From Ruminococcaceae bacterium UBA5579 (GTDB taxonomy: Bacteria > Bacillota > Clostridia > Oscillospirales > Ruminococcaceae), in contig DILZ01000125.1 of the NCBI GenBank assembly GCA_002425305.1, positions 16,510-22,131 on the forward strand: 5,622 nucleotides of DNA, written 5' to 3'. The notes beneath the pieces were generated by a model. That model had not been told where the DNA came from and did no database searches. It saw only the letters and a program-made list of their open reading frames with translations. Positions 5,399-5,622 of the stretch are shown piece after piece. Positions within the stretch are counted from its first letter, which is position 1; every line of letters starts with the position of its first letter. A program made the translations under genes and the position numbers.

Positions 5399-5458
5399 AT
5401 AGCAAAGAGGCTATGACAGGAACGCTCAACGCAGAGCGCCCGTGTCATAGCCTTTTTT
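5399..5458 (+). ncRNA. Predicted ~60-nt hairpin RNA between consensus promoter and terminator
   Basis: A consensus promoter is followed within about ten bases by a strong intrinsic terminator, so the main product should be an RNA of about 60 nt that is nearly all hairpin. The 5' end also has CATAGC (5398-5403), able to pair with GCTATG (5410-5415), the same bases that form the left side of the terminator stem. The two folds exclude each other, as in attenuators, although the first base of the short stem may lie at or before the transcription start. An ATG at 5413 opens a 23-codon frame through the hairpin but has poor ribosome-site spacing. I do not recognise a known RNA family. Confidence 0.45.
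5408..5458 (+). terminator. Strong intrinsic terminator just after the consensus promoter
   Basis: AGGCTATGACA (5408-5418) pairs perfectly with TGTCATAGCCT (5443-5453); inside it, CGCTC (5423-5427) pairs with GAGCG (5434-5438) around an AACGCA loop. Six T (5453-5458) follow directly. There is no T-run on the other side, so it works only for plus-strand transcription. Confidence 0.85.
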
Positions 5459-5480
5459 GTTTAAAAAAGTCAAGAACAAA

Positions 5481-5615
5481 ATGAAGGGAGCGGTCTTAAA
5501 TGAACGCAATTTTAACGGCGGTTTTGGAGGCAGCGGCAAACGCGCAGTTATAGGAGGGAAAAATATACAAAAAATACGCAGATTTGCAATAAAACGCGCC
5601 GAAATAAACCGTTAA
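5481..5615 (+). CDS. Possible 44-residue basic peptide ending inside the right repeat arm
   Basis: An open frame from ATG 5481 to TAA 5615. The first half is Gly/Asn-rich (NERNFNGGFGGSGKR) and the second, encoded by the repeat arm, is strongly basic (NIQKIRRFAIKRAEINR). There is no good ribosome site before this ATG. Its start overlaps (ATGA) the stop of the 23-codon frame that spans the terminator hairpin, so coupled translation after readthrough is conceivable. It overlaps the alternative 17-codon frame in another register; at most one is likely to be the main product. Low confidence. Confidence 0.18.
   Translation: MKGAVLNERNFNGGFGGSGKRAVIGGKNIQKIRRFAIKRAEINR
5500..5553 (+). CDS. Possible 17-residue peptide downstream of the terminator
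   Basis: MNAILTAVLEAAANAQL, short and Ala/Leu-rich. It has a good ribosome site, AAGGGAG (5484-5490), nine bases before the ATG. Its TAG stop overlaps the GGAGGG of the right repeat arm. It could be a leader peptide or a small toxin-like or regulatory peptide, expressed only on readthrough of the terminator; it could also be chance. Confidence 0.25.
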   Translation: MNAILTAVLEAAANAQL

Positions 5616-5622
5616 AGCTATG
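5548..5622 (-). repeat. Right arm of the perfect 75-bp inverted repeat, touching the window end
   Basis: Exact reverse complement of 5217-5291. It ends with GCTATG at the last base, so the true length of the repeat cannot be seen. With the left arm it encloses a 256-base core (5292-5547). An arm of this length with no mismatch implies recent origin or ongoing recombination or conversion. Confidence 0.97.

Noticed and set aside
5224..5448. 74-codon minus-strand frame through the left arm and the hairpin
   Set aside because: It has no ribosome site, runs antisense to the strong promoter and terminator, and its open length is partly a by-product of the hairpin and repeat symmetry; the shared C-terminus with the right-arm frame is simply the identical arm sequence.
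5217..5622. Inverted repeat as a fold-back assembly chimera
   Set aside because: A fold-back artefact would mirror the sequence right up to the turning point, but the 256-base core is not self-complementary apart from its terminator hairpin and carries an organised promoter and terminator. It is not fully excluded, as the right arm is at the window end.
5217..5622. Complete insertion sequence
   Set aside because: The core is far too short for a transposase and encodes none; only a non-autonomous element remains possible.

Overview
The window looks like chromosomal DNA of an anaerobic, gut- or rumen-type Clostridia, most likely of the Ruminococcus/Oscillospiraceae kind. This is an inference from gene style: purine-rich AAGGAG ribosome sites 6-9 bases before nearly every start, sigma-A promoters with 17-base spacers and extended -10 boxes, a moderately balanced base composition with AT-rich gaps, and a secreted family-16 glycan hydrolase beside an AraC-type regulator. 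No rRNA, tRNA, CRISPR array or transposase gene is visible.

Layout. (1) At 1-442 on the minus strand is the N-terminal part of a lipoprotein GH16 beta-glucanase; its catalytic residues lie outside the window. (2) A 153-base divergent promoter region separates it from an AraC-family regulator (596-1351, +), which probably controls it. (3) From an extended -10 promoter at 1405-1433, with a leader that can fold, runs a compact plus-strand operon: maf (nucleotide pyrophosphatase), an unrecognised 156-residue protein overlapping maf by ATGA, a GNAT acetyltransferase, a rhomboid protease, and two tandem paralogous four-helix membrane proteins. The operon ends at a two-way terminator near 4899-4929. 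(4) Converging on that terminator from the minus strand is a 54-residue single-pass membrane protein (4949-5113).

(5) The last 406 bases are the most unusual part. A perfect 75-base inverted repeat (5217-5291 and 5548-5622) flanks a 256-base core. The core carries a full-consensus sigma-A promoter (TTGACA, 17 bases, TATAAT, with A-tracts upstream), an immediate strong terminator hairpin that would give an RNA of about 60 nt, and one or two tiny reading frames. The right arm ends exactly at the window edge, so the repeat may be longer. Simplest readings are an invertible (phase-variable) promoter cassette, or a small non-autonomous mobile element with long terminal inverted repeats. No recombinase is visible, so neither is proven.

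The genes suggest a glycan-response unit (regulator plus secreted glucanase), a housekeeping and membrane operon led by maf, and an independent repeat-bounded RNA cassette whose promoter faces right here but would face the 54-residue membrane protein gene if the cassette flipped.
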